DNA of 64,000 bases from positions 28,834,874-28,898,873 of the forward strand of contig CM060195.1 of NCBI GenBank assembly GCA_030549335.1, in the 5' to 3' direction. The notes beneath the pieces are model-generated. The model had not been told where the DNA came from. It did no database searches and saw only the letters and a program-made list of their open reading frames with translations. A program made the position numbers and the translations under genes. Source of the DNA: Pontederia crassipes. Lineage: Eukaryota; Streptophyta; Magnoliopsida; Commelinales; Pontederiaceae. Numbering within the stretch: the stretch's first letter is position 1; each line of letters starts with the position of its first letter. Below, one piece after another: positions 22,844 to 33,908 of the stretch.

Positions 22844-24934
22844 TTATATTGTCTGTGAGCTCGAATTGATCAAAATATTCTTCAACTTTAAACATGGTGA
22901 CGATAGACAACTTTGTGCGCACACGAGAGCTTCTACCATTTTGGACGATAGAGAACTCCTAAAAAAATCAAGAATGCATCCCCCAGTGCTAAAGACAGAC
23001 TCCGAAGGAACTGTAGAGACTGGAATGGTCAAAACATCACGTGCCATTAGAGAGAGCACTTTATACTTTGTAGAATTAACCTTCCACCAATTTAGAATAT
23101 CAAAATTCTCTTTGCCCTCACAAGATTCCAGCAAATATCTTTTAATTTTAGATTTGTTATCGGTATTCTTTTTTCCATTTGCAGTCTACTCCATTGATGA
23201 ATCCTTGCTGTCTTCTCATCAACTTTTAAATTTTCAACCTCAGATATAGAATTTGTATTCTCCACTTGAGAAGTTGAGTCATTACTAACCTCATGTGCAT
23301 AGTAGTCATACATACGAAATATGCTATCTTGAATCTTTGTAACAACCATAGCAGCTATGGTTGAATCATAAAGATCCATATAGTTTCATTCAACGTAGCC
23401 AAGTTTATATCTAGGATTTAATACAACAACAATAAGTATCAATGGATTAATATTTTCAGGTTTTCTCCAATACTTATCGTATTTAGATCTCATGTCACAA
23501 GCCATCTTTTGTAAGTATGCATCATGACTAGTCCTTCATTTTGCAATTTGAGATTGAACAAATACAATCTCATGATAGGCACAAGAGGTCACAAATGAAG
23601 AGCCAGATAAGTTACATGTTGCATCATAAAAAAATTTCAAAAACATCACAAAATTTCGAGCAGTTTCCCAATCTTCAGCTGTTGGCGGCACACAATTGTT
23701 ATCTTTGAAATGTGATTGGTATCCCCTATCTTCTTCATCCAACCTATCAAATACTTTTTGAAATTTTTCAGCTCGTTCCAACATTAAATATGTTGAATTC
23801 CATCGAGTTGGAACATCCATAATAACACTATATTGGCTAGTAATTTTCTCCTCCTGTATAAATCTTTTGAATGTTCCAAATCATGCCGGAGACGATCTCA
23901 CATAGCGAACAACCTCACGAATTGATACAATCGCTGATTTCATATCTTGCAAACCATCTTTCACCACAACATTTAGTGTATGTGCACAACATCTGATGTG
24001 AATAAAATCACCCTTACAAATCAAACCTTTCCAACTATTTAATCTATTTTTCAAATTACCAATAGATTTATCATTGACCAAAGCATTGTCAACGGTGATG
24101 GTGAATACCTTTTTAATTTCCCATGCTAATAAACACTTTTCAACAACTTTAGCAATGTTCTCGCCCTTATGACCTTCAATTGGACAAAGATTAAGAACCC
24201 TTTTATATAAAACCCAATCTTCATCAATAAAGTGTGCTGTGAGCACATATAACACAATTTCTGACAAAATGTACAAGTGTCAGTGGTTAGGCAAATACGT
24301 GAAGAAGACTTCTTAAAAAGTGTATTGAGTTTTTTCATTTCGTCAAGATATAATTGATAACAATATCTTGCAATAGTAAATCTTGAAGGAACATAAATCT
24401 AGGTTCAAAGCATTTTGAATACTTTCGAAAACCAACACCTTCTACAACTCTGAAAGCTTGCTCATCACATATCACAAACTCAGCCAAGGCCCTTATGCAG
24501 TCCTCATAGTTATATGAATGAGGAACTAATGGTTTTGCTGCTCCTTATAAGCTTTGTGCCAACATCTCCTGTCCCTTCACTTCACTTCTATGCGGGAACT
24601 TCTTACATCTTTTTAAATGTTTAAATAAACCAGTAGTCCCATGTTTATTAGGGACTACAACAAAATCATTTTTACAATATTTGCACCTTGCTCTAGCTTC
24701 ATGATATGAAGTAAACTTTTCAAAATGATTCCAGGCTTCATATTTGTTTTTACTAGACTTCCTCTTAACTATCTCTATTTGATTGGAAGTATCAATACTT
24801 CCTTCTACAGGGTTTGGATTAGATTGTGCAGACTCGATGACGATATCACCGGAAATAGGATTAGACCCAATATCAGTCATTGCATTATCCTTCATTCCAA
24901 AAGTTTGAATGTCGACTTTGACAAAAAAATACAC
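22844..24934 (-). pseudogene. hAT transposase, BED zinc-finger / RICESLEEPER-like
   Basis: Reading minus-strand frames in order gives a complete domain series. First is a BED zinc finger (CKYCKNDFVVV with a GLFKHLKRCKKF follow-on, 24545-24900). Next is the RNase H-like catalytic region (TVDNALVNDKSI, HIRCCAHTLNVVVKDGL, DVPTRWNSTYLMLERA, 23536-24276), then the C-terminal hAT dimerisation domain (NWWKVNSTKYKVLSLMARDVLTI in two parts, VSTVPSESVFSTGG, 22844-23134). Frameshifts and stops separate the pieces, so no full protein can be made. Transposase would bind the CCGG-rich ends and mobilise the element. Confidence 0.93.
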
Positions 24935-25022
24935 ATATAATTAAAAAATGAAATTTATAAATGTATACAAATATAAAATGCCAATTTATAAAAGTAAAAT
25001 ATGAAATTTAGATAATTCTAAA

Positions 25023-25220
25023 TATCTCATGCATTAAATGAACTTTTAATCTAGACAGGCATTATATTTTTATTTTGTTTTATCATAAAATTAATGAGTT
25101 TAGTAGGCTGATTATAAAGAAATAGTACTATTTCTTTATAATAAGCACACTAACTCATTAAGTTTATGATAAAATAAAAAAATAATGGCTGCTTAATCGA
25201 TTATTAACGCTTGAGATATA
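25023..25220. mobile_element. Fold-back (snap-back) element
   Basis: A nearly complete palindrome of about 198 bp centres on AAATAGTACTATTT (25121-25134). The arms read ATATCTCATGCATT... at the left and ...GCTTGAGATAT at the right, with matching interior blocks such as TTTATCATAAAATTAATGAG and CTCATTAAGTTTATGATAAA. No coding sequence. The extended end match (TTCTA) beyond the arms obscures the target duplication. Confidence 0.75.
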
Positions 25221-25430
25221 GAACATTTTTCAATTTCGTTTCTTTTACTTTTATACATTACCATTGTATACTTAATCAATGACATCAAACTATTAACTAA
25301 AAATTATCAAATGACTACTAATGTTTCATAGATAGAAACATAACGGCCGAGATCCGGTCGCCAGGGGTCGAGCGGCTGGTCGGCCGCCAGGCAGCTGGAT
25401 CCAGCCGCCTGGCGGTCCGGTCCGGGGAGG

Positions 25431-25433
<3 letters not shown>

Positions 25434-25498
<65 letters not shown>
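25434..25498. repeat. (GA)n microsatellite
   Basis: About 32 uninterrupted GA dinucleotides inside the CACTA remnant. Confidence 0.95.
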
Positions 25499-25501
<3 letters not shown>

Positions 25502-25618
25502 GGAGAGAGATCGACGCTTGAGGTCTGATCGAGAGGCTCGCAGGCAGGGAGATGGAGAGGAAGAGGGAGAGGGAGAGGGGGAGAGAGAGAGGAGAGGGGG
25601 AAATAAATAATGGGATTG

Positions 25619-25620
<2 letters not shown>

Positions 25621-25670
<50 letters not shown>
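25621..25670. repeat. (TA)n microsatellite
   Basis: Twenty-five uninterrupted TA dinucleotides inside the CACTA remnant. Confidence 0.95.
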
Positions 25671-25672
<2 letters not shown>

Positions 25673-26444
25673 TGGAAAGATGAGAAAGTGGAAAAACGGA
25701 AAAAAGCGGGATAATGAAATTTTAATTACTGACGGTTCTGACCGTCGGAAAAGTAAATATTAATTATTTTTAAAGTTACCAACGGTTGTGACTATAAAAA
25801 ATTATTTAATTATAAAAATACTATATTTAGTTATATATAATATTTATTTATCGACAGTTTGGACTGTCGCTAATTATATTAATAAAATACTCCTCATATT
25901 ATATTATTATACATGTACCGACGGTTACGATCGTCCGGAATATCAACGTTCCTAATCGTCAAAAATTCCGTCGGAATTTGCGACGGATGGATATCTGTCG
26001 AAAATATCGACGTTCCTAATCATCGAAAAATAAAATAATAATATAAAAAATTACATAATTTATTCTTTTCATTTCCGACGGTTGTAACGGTCGAAAATTC
26101 CGTCGAAATTTACGACGAATGGATATCCGTAAAAAAATATTGACGTTCTTAATTGTTGAAAAATAAAATAATAATATAACAAATTACATAATTTGTTATT
26201 TTCATTTCGAAAATTGCGACGGATGAATATTCGTCAGAAATATAGATGTTCCTATTCATCGAAAAATAAAATAATAATATAACAAATTATATAATTTATT
26301 ATTTTCATTTTCGACGGTTGTAACCGTCGAAAATTTCGTCGGAAACGTTTCCTTCGCAAATTGCGACGGATTTCCGTCGCAAATTGCGACGAATTTCTAT
26401 CCGTCAGAAATTGTCCGTCGAAAAATGATAATTTTCTTGTAGTG

Positions 26445-26605
26445 TCCCTAACCTTGTCGAGCTAACTGTATGCAACTGTCCTGCGTTGCTCAAACTGCCA
26501 AATGCTCCGTCGGTTAAATATTTGACCGTCCATGAAAGTAACAGGGACGCTCTACTTTCATCACAGAATGGAAAGGCTCCAGCTGACTATTTGGCACCCT
26601 GGTGA
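26445..26605 (+). pseudogene. 3' end of a third CNL gene
   Basis: The sequence is a close paralogue of the last LRR codons of CNL gene 2 (compare 17611-17749): ELTVCNCPALLKLP, then PSVKYLTVH, then SNRD. It ends NGKAPADYLAPW and a TGA at 26603-26605. It starts immediately after the CACTA terminus, so the element probably inserted in this gene and the upstream part was later lost. It is only 160 bp and cannot be functional. Confidence 0.9.
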
Positions 26606-27430
26606 CAATAATTTGTGGGTAAGACGATCTACACCATTTTTCTTTTCGTTGCTTTACTCAGTCCCCTCTTAATTTCTCCATGGGACATGATAAAATATGA
26701 TGATTAATGGTCTTTATTTCTGTCTTTGATCCTTATTTTTGACAGAAGATGAGAGGAGATGAGAGGGACGAAGTGGATCGAATAATTAAGAGAGAAGTCT
26801 GTGATCTTTCTTTTCATTGTATATATCCAAGAGACTTGTTATATAATTGCCCAGTTTCCATATAATGAAAGCGACTTGTATGCCTCCCATTGTTTTCCAT
26901 AATAATATAGTCAAGAGTCTAAGGGTATGTGCAGATGAAACATTTGTCAGAGACTCACACCATGATGACTATCGAACTAATCAATTCATCATATCTCTCA
27001 AGGTCGACTTTGCATACTTGGTACTAAACACAAGTATTGCGGTGGAGACTCTCATTGAAGGAGCATATGTCTAGCTCTCTTTAATTAGACACCGCACAGA
27101 CTTAAGTCCAGTCGTTACATTCTAGCGCCTGACTCGAGTTTTCAAATTGCTCGCTATCCTATAGCGCCAAATTTGAATCTCGTATCTGACCTCTTTCTCT
27201 TAATCATGTGACATTGAGTTATTTAAATCCATGTTTTAACAATCACACTATGACTCACAGTTCATTCCGCTCGCTATCTTCGTGAGCGCCGGAAATATTT
27301 GTTCGTGTGAGTGAACAAATCTAGGCCTGATCGACATACTTTTCACATGCATAACAAAACTTCCCAATAATGAATTTATCAAGAAAAAAATAATTTTTTA
27401 TTCATTAAAAATTTGAGTACATCATTACAT
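26606..27430. other. CNL 3' flank and unassigned DNA next to Copia-2
   Basis: The first 60 bp resemble the 3' flank of CNL gene 2. The rest has no recognisable gene. The 3' LTR of Copia-2 should lie here but nothing similar to 32907-33273 can be seen. Confidence 0.5.
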
Positions 27431-30400
27431 TTATAATCTACGCAGCCCTAAGGCATTTACATGTCTTAAAAATGCCTCTATTGGCAATGGTTTGGTGAAC
27501 GGATCAGCAATCATATTATGCGTTGATATGTACTCAACTGAGATCTCCTCTTTGATTTCTTTATTTTGTACAAATTTGTACTTTGTGTTGATATGCTTTC
27601 CTTTGCAATGGTATTTCTCATCCTTCACATAAGCTATGACAGTTTGATTGTCACAGTGAAGGATCATCTTTTTCATTGCATTATCAGAAATCCTCAGGTT
27701 TTGAAGGAATCTCTTAAGCGTTAAGGCCTCTTGTACTGCCACTGAACAAGCTATGAATTCTGCCTCTATAGTTGACAGTGCCACACAATCTTATTTCTTG
27801 CTACTCTAAGTGACAGCACCATTATTGAGTAAGAAAGTGTATCCGGAGGTGGATTTTTATTCATCAACGTCACCAGCCCAATTGCCATCAGTGAATCCAA
27901 CAAGTCCTAGACTTCCTCCATGATAACACAGTGCAAGATCTGTAGTACCCTTGAGGTATCTCATGATTCTCTTCACGACCTTCCAGTGTTGACGTCCCAG
28001 ATTAGCCTGATATCAACTAACTAGACCCACGACAAAATATATGTTCGGCTGAGTACACATCATAGCGTACATCAGACTGCCGACCACGCTCGCATAGGGA
28101 ACATTGGACATTTTCTTTTGTTTCTTTGGAGTTTTAGGGCACATGTCCAAGCTTAAAACCTCGCCTTTCATAATAGGAGTGTCAATGAGTTTGCGGCCAT
28201 ACATGCGGAATCGTTCCAAAACCTTCTTTATATACGATTCCTGCGATAAAGCAAGGAGTCGTTTGGAACGGTTGCGCTGATTTTTCACATCAGTATGTAT
28301 GCTGCTTCACCCATATCCTTCATCTCAAACATGGAGGACAATCATTACTTAATGGTAATGACATAGTCTCTACTATTTCCAGTTATTCGAATGTCATCCA
28401 CATATAACGTCAGAATAGCAAAATTATCCTCGGACTTATGAACATACACACAGTGATATTCATCAATCATGTTAAAATCGTACGAAATGATTGACTGATG
28501 AAATTACAGATACCACTGTTTAGATGATTATTTGAGTCATAAATGGACCGACAACTTGCAAACTTTGCGCTCTTCTCTTTTTACAACGAAGCCTTGAGGT
28601 TGTTCCATGTAGATTTCCTCATCTAGTTCTTCATTGAGAAATGCAGTTTTTACATCCATTTGATGTAATTCTAAGTCCTTATGTGAGACTATAACTAATA
28701 TTAAACGAATTGAAGCAAACCTTACAACATGTGCAAAAGTTTCTTCATAGTCAACATCCGCTGTTTGGGCGAAACCTTTTGCCACTAGGCGAGCTTTATA
28801 TCTCTCAATTGATCCATCCACGCCACGTTTAATTTTGAGAACCCATTTGTTCCCAATTGCCTTACGGCCTGGCGGGAGATCAACCAAGTTCCAGACTTAA
28901 TTTTTTTGCATGGACCCTAACTCTTCCTCCATTGCCTTAATTCATTCTTCCTTAGCAGGGAATGAGAGAGCCTCTTTGATAGATTTTGGTTCAAGTTCAT
29001 CTTCCAGACTTACTATGTTGACCTCATGTGGTCCATGTTCATGCAGTCCTTCGATTTCAAATCGTTGGCGCAGAACATATTTTCTAGTAGTTCGTCGAAG
29101 AGAACTTTCAGGTTGGTCATCAGTTGACGATTGTGAATTTCTCCCACTCGGATCAAGTTGTGGTATGGAGGAGACTAACTCCTCAACGGGTTGATCCACT
29201 TGTGCCGTCAGCTCGAGATCTTATTCATTTAGGATAAGTCCTTTGTCAATCTCGCCTTGCTTAGGAAATTCATTTTCTATGAATGTCACATCTCTACTTT
29301 CGATTTCCGTTACTGTACCATCTTCTCTTTCTCCTATAAATACATAGCCCTTTGATGTATCACAATATCTTATAAAGATACATTTCTGCCCTCTAGGATC
29401 CAACTTTCCATACTTATGGGATTTGTTTAGAACATAGGCTGCACAACCCCAAGGGTGCAAATAACTAAGGTTAGATTTTTGGTCTGTCCAAAGTTCATAA
29501 GATGTGGTAGAAATGGATTTCGATGGTACACGGTTTAAAATATAGGCAGCAGTCAGTAGCGCATCTCTCCAATACGAAATCGAACCATCATGAATCGGAC
29601 CATATCAAATAAAGTACGATTCCGTCTTTCCGCAACACCATTTTATTGCGGAGTTCTCGGTATTGTTAGTTGCCTAACTATACCCTTTTCATCACATAAC
29701 TTTTTGAATAAGTCAGAAAGATATTCACGTCCACGGTCGGTTCGCAAAGCTTTGATCTTGCGATCCACTTGATTATCAGACATGTTCATGAATCGTACAA
29801 AACAATCAAAGGCTTCAGACTTATGAGAAATCAAGTTATACAATACCGTAACGTGAATAATCATTAATAAATGTGATGAAGTAAGAAAAATCATGTCTTG
29901 CATGAACATTCATCGAACCACATATGTCCGAATGGATTAATTGTAATGGGTACTCGACACATTTTTCCATCCTAAATGGTGTTCTTGTTTTCTTACCAGC
30001 TAGACATTCCTCACAAGTTGGAAGATCAACTTTTGCGAGAGACCCTAAGAGGCTTTATCTAGCAAGTCTATTCATTCGATCTTGACCAATGTGTCCTAGT
30101 CTGGTATGCCAAATGTTGGCACTATCATTCACATCAACAGATGATATAAAAGAATAACTATTAGCAACAGATGTTATATTGAAAACATAAAAACCAGTAT
30201 TGAGAAAATCATTGCATAAAAGAACATTGTCATGACATATTGTCATTTGTTTCCTCCAAAAATTTATTACATAATCAAGTTTGTCTAATGCTGACACAGA
30301 AAGTAAATTTCTTCTAAAAGCTGGAGCATATAGAACATCATGAAGGTAAAGTATTTGGCTATTGCGAAGTTCTAACTTGCACGATCTAATGCCTTGAACT

Positions 30401-30500
30401 TCAGCTCTTTCGTTATTTCCAACATAAATCCATTTGCTCCCCGCACTTATTTAGCGAAATTCCACGAAGACCCGCAATCTCTCACTACATGGTCGGTGAC
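27431..30500 (-). pseudogene. Copia-2 pol (integrase, reverse transcriptase, RNase H)
   Basis: RNase H lies at 27431-27784 (STIEAEFIACSVAVQEALTL, HCDNQTVI, ADPFTKPLP). Reverse transcriptase pieces lie at 28013-28288 (SYIKKVLERF, VPYASVVGSLMYAM) and 28537-28887 (NKWVLKIKRG, ARLVAKGFAQ, MDVKTAFLN, EEIYMEQPQGF). The YVDD box is encoded around 28383-28400. Integrase pieces are at 29221-29460 and 29643-29909 (KALRTDRGREYLS). The pre-integrase histidine motif TRLGHIGQDRM is at about 30055-30130. Frames change between the pieces. Confidence 0.92.
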
Positions 30501-30517
30501 TCCTGAATCTACAATTC

Positions 30518-31443
30518 ATGAAGGATGAGTTTCAGCAATTAATGCACAACTTGAGACATAGAAAAAGAATTATGGTCAGGACAAACCTTCTTTGGCTCAG
30601 TGCAATCACGAGCAAAGTGACAACATTTGCTACAATTGTAGCATTTTACTTTATTCATTTCTATCTTGTCGTCACATTTTCCACATTTGTGCGGGTGACC
30701 TTGGGCTTTCTTTTGTCTAGCATCTCCGCTTTTCTTATTTGGTTGCGACTTATGCGACCTCTTTCTCTTAGACTGGGAACCAGTTCTTTGTCCACCATTG
30801 TCAGTAACTAATGCTTCAGAGGATTGATTCATGGCTTGAAGGGCCTCATCCTCCATTGAAAATTTTAATGTGGCGAGCAGCTTGGTCAAAAGTTTTGACA
30901 TCTTCGTTTTGCATCAAATTACAACGCACATGTTCCCAATTTTTTGGAAGAGAGCGGATCAGAGCTTGCACCTGTTGCTCGTAATCGAGCACTTGTTCCA
31001 CACTTTTGAATTCACGGATCATGTTGGACATCTCCTGAATATACTCCCTCATCGTATGATTTGGTCGCTTCTGATAAGAGTCAAACTTGACCGTGAGCAT
31101 CCGGCGCTTGGTAGTCGTGTGACCCATACTTATTACGGAGCGCCGCCCACATTTCGAATGCTGTCTTATAGACTTTAAATTTGCACAAGAGGGAATTGCT
31201 CATTGTGCTCAACAACGTAATGCGAGCAATACAATTCTTTTTGGTCTAGGCCTGATAGACCTCTATGTCCCTCTAGCGTTGGGCATTATGTCCAGGTGTA
31301 GGTTTAGTGACAACATGGTTAATGGTCTCCAAGACCTCTTGTTCTTCTAGAAGATATTGGACCTTGCGGTGCCAAATATCATAATTGTCGCCATTGAGCT
31401 TCTCATCCTTGTTCAGGTCAGCAATTATCATTTTGGAACCCAT
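30518..31443 (-). pseudogene. Copia-2 gag
   Basis: The start at 31441-31443 reads MGSKMIIADLNKDEKLNGDNYDIW, given here only in part as the familiar LNGDNYDIW capsid motif. The capsid segment 30846-31127 contains YIQEMSNMIREF and LIRSLPKNWEHV. The nucleocapsid knuckle CYNCSKCCHFARDC (C-x2-C-x4-H-x4-C) is at about 30600-30650. Stops occur between about 31200 and 31280. Confidence 0.9.
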
Positions 31444-32906
31444 GATCTAGTTTGGTCACAAAAATAAGAGAAATCAGTGTTACGCATGTTGCAATTTTGA
31501 CCGTAAACAATGTAAAAAAAATAAAATAACAATATTCATGAAGTAGTGACATTGAGAGGTTGTTAGACTCTCACTCATCTCCCACTATCTCCAAGAAATA
31601 TTATTATTTATTATTTTAACAATGCGACAAAATTAATTTAAATGTTTGAATTTTGAATTAACACAAAATTCAAAATTTTCTACTCTATGCATTTTGAATC
31701 AACTTATAATCCAAAATCACCGAAATTCACTTCGTGCGGTGCACCGAATTATTTCTAATATGACCAGGACAATCAAGACTAGTGCAACGGGAGCTCTTCC
31801 CCGAGGGGTGCCAATTAAATAATCGCGCATTATCCTTCGCCTCGACATCACATTAAAAAAAATTGTACTCCCATTGTCACACATCAACCTTATTTCTGGA
31901 GACTGCGTTGACCATGCACCAGGCTAGTTCCTTGGAACCTTTTTAGACAACGCATTTCGGGTCACGCATCACTCAACCGAAAGACATTGGTTATTGTGAC
32001 AATATTTAAATTTCAAAGTGCCTTAGTCCTACAAAAGAACTACCTATGTTTCATGTATTCTTTAATTACCTATAGTTTATATAATTAGACCAACTAATTA
32101 TTTTATTATAGGCTCGCATGAAACATGTATTTAGCACATAGCCAAAGTTAATATTGCCATCTTAATTAATTCTCACAAAAGGAATTTCAAATCAATTTAA
32201 AATTCTAGGCAAATTATCATGCTTAACAAGATTGGACATACCAATTTGATTTTAATACATAGTCAAAATTTTAATAACAGAAATAAATATTATTATGACA
32301 TACATAAACGAAGATATTTATTTCATGCATGATAACACATTAATTAGGCAATATTAGATATTGACATGCAAATCTAATCATTTAATTTAATGCTTTAAAT
32401 CAACAAATGATTTTTTTATAAGATTAAATTGCATGCAATATTACAGAAAATTTTCTAAAGAAAAAGAATTTTCTAATTTTTCGAGATTTTATAATAAATC
32501 TTTTCTATTTTTGGATTATTTTAAAATCCTGGCGAAAATTAGAAAAGAAAAGAAAAAAAAATTATTTATTGGGCCTCTCAGCCAGCCCAATTGTCACTTT
32601 TCATATGTGCAACTCTTTTGCACACAAACTGGGCCTTCCAACGGGCCGAATAATTTTTTTTTCTTTTTTTATGCTGTAACATATGCAGAAAAAAATGTTC
32701 CGAAAATTTCACCAAAAATATTAAAATAAATCTGAAAAATATATTATGGTATAGGTTCATCCATAATATATTTGTGATGACAAACTCTACTTTGTCCCTT
32801 GGTTATGGTCATACAATCGAGGTGCGCAGATCCCGAATAATAACGAATATTACTTTTTCGACGCAATCACAAGTTCGAGAAAAACCTAAAAAAGCTCTGA
32901 TACAAA
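31444..32906 (-). other. Copia-2 leader region (primer site to gag)
   Basis: The stretch from the primer site (TGTATCAGAGC on the minus strand, about 32894-32904) to the gag start is about 1.46 kb, far longer than the roughly 50 bp seen in Copia-1. It is AT-rich with no ORF of note; a GC-richer block lies at 31730-31990. It may be a long structured leader, contain an intron, or hold an undetected insertion. Confidence 0.55.
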
Positions 32907-33273
32907 TGTTGAAATTTATAATAGATATAAATTCTAGAGGTTGCGAAATACCTCTTGCAATGGAAACGGATCGTCTGGGCTTTTCCACGATTTCTTGACG
33001 AATGCATTTACACCTCAAGATCGAGAACCGAACCTCTGGGAACGGAACTCTGCCATAGCACAGGTACTCTTGATGAACCTCTGCGAAAGTATATTTGAGA
33101 CCTATGCTATGGATCCCCTTTTATAGGGTAGGGAGACTTGGGCGATAAGTTAGGCAGAACGCATCACATGCGTCCATCACGCGTATGATGATGTGTCTGC
33201 ACAGGCATGCGTCTCACCATTATGGGCCGCACGTATGTGCGGCCCATGTGCCCAAAAGGGCACTATTCCAACA
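32907..33273 (-). repeat. Copia-2 5' LTR
   Basis: On the minus strand it runs TGTTGGAATAGTGCCC... to ...AATTTCAACA, followed by the primer site. A TATA box (CTATAAAAGGGG, about 33115-33126) lies inside. Length about 367 bp. The outer limit rests on the TGTTG/CAACA symmetry, so it is less certain than the inner one. Confidence 0.65.
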
Positions 33274-33572
33274 TTGTTGGAGTCTGCAGCTGCCGCCAAC
33301 AACATTCAAGCTGTCGATGTCTTCTTTCCTTTGATCATCGTTCTGTTACGGTGTTTATGAACATAAATTATGCCTTCGATACCTTTCTGAACAGCCACAA
33401 AGTCTGTGGGAGTCTGAATAACGTAAAAAAAAAGTATATGTGAGATATTCGGATAATGCTCTAATTTATGCTAGCATACTATTTCCTTCATTTGTATAAT
33501 TGGCGGGAAACTTCACGGGTTATGATTTTGTATTGTGCAGAATTGTGTGAACGAAATTTTCGATGTCATTTT
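33274..33572. other. Spacer between Copia-2 and Copia-3
   Basis: Nothing recognised in this 299-bp stretch. Confidence 0.5.
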
Positions 33573-33908
33573 TGATGGGAAAACCGAGAACAAGAGTAGA
33601 AGAACGCAAAAAAATCACAGAAAAAATAGAGGAGACACACGATTTAGTCCTGCAAAGAAGTTCCACTATACTTTTTGGTTTACAGTCGTCACAGAGATTA
33701 CATTTGAAAATAAGTTATAAATATGTCTCCCTCAAACGGGTTTAAAACCCGAATAAAATAGAGAAAAAAATCTAATCCGCACCACATGGGACCGCCGTCG
33801 GGGGGCACCGGGGCGGTGTTCCCCGGACCCCTTTTTTTGTCAGTACATCAGCAGCACAGGTAATTAGGTAATATTCAAATTCCCCTGAAGTATTCACCAA
33901 CTCCATCA
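33573..33908 (-). repeat. Copia-3 3' LTR
   Basis: On the minus strand it starts TGATGGAGTTGGTGAATACT and ends TTTTCCCATCA, the same ends as Copia-1 (TGTTAGAGTTGG...). It keeps the GGACCGCCG-type GC block and a CTCAAACGGGTTTAAAACCC segment. At 336 bp it is shorter than the Copia-1 LTRs. Confidence 0.9.

Larger units (their letters stand above)
21041..24960 (-). mobile_element. Decayed hAT transposon (Ac/ricesleeper-like)
   Basis: The left end TAGGGCTACGCAGAACCGG fits the hAT terminus pattern. It is followed by a 200-bp block dense in ACCGG, CCGGT and GGTCCCGG motifs (21055-21220), typical of hAT subterminal transposase-binding regions. The transposase pseudogene is read on the minus strand. 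The matching right terminus was not found; it may have been lost near the fold-back element at 25023 or the CACTA remnant. Confidence 0.75.
25340..26444. mobile_element. CACTA-type element remnant (right terminus present)
   Basis: It ends TTTTCTTGTAGTG, the inverted form of the CACTA terminus CACTACAAGAAAA. The subterminal region 25725-26420 is packed with GACGGTT-ACCGTC inverted pairs and CGTCGCAAATTGCGACGG-like palindromes. A GC-rich core (25345-25430), a GA tract and a TA tract precede it, the same architecture as the elements at 37134 and 40229. The left terminus was not found, so the left limit is approximate. Confidence 0.75.
27431..33273 (-). mobile_element. Copia-2, minus-strand LTR retrotransposon without a recognisable 3' LTR
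   Basis: From right to left it has a 5' LTR, a primer site, an unusually long leader, gag, integrase, reverse transcriptase and RNase H, the Copia order. The coding part is full of stops. The 3' LTR is absent or unrecognised, so the left limit is only the end of RNase H. It belongs to a different lineage from Copia-1, judging from its protein motifs. Confidence 0.85.
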
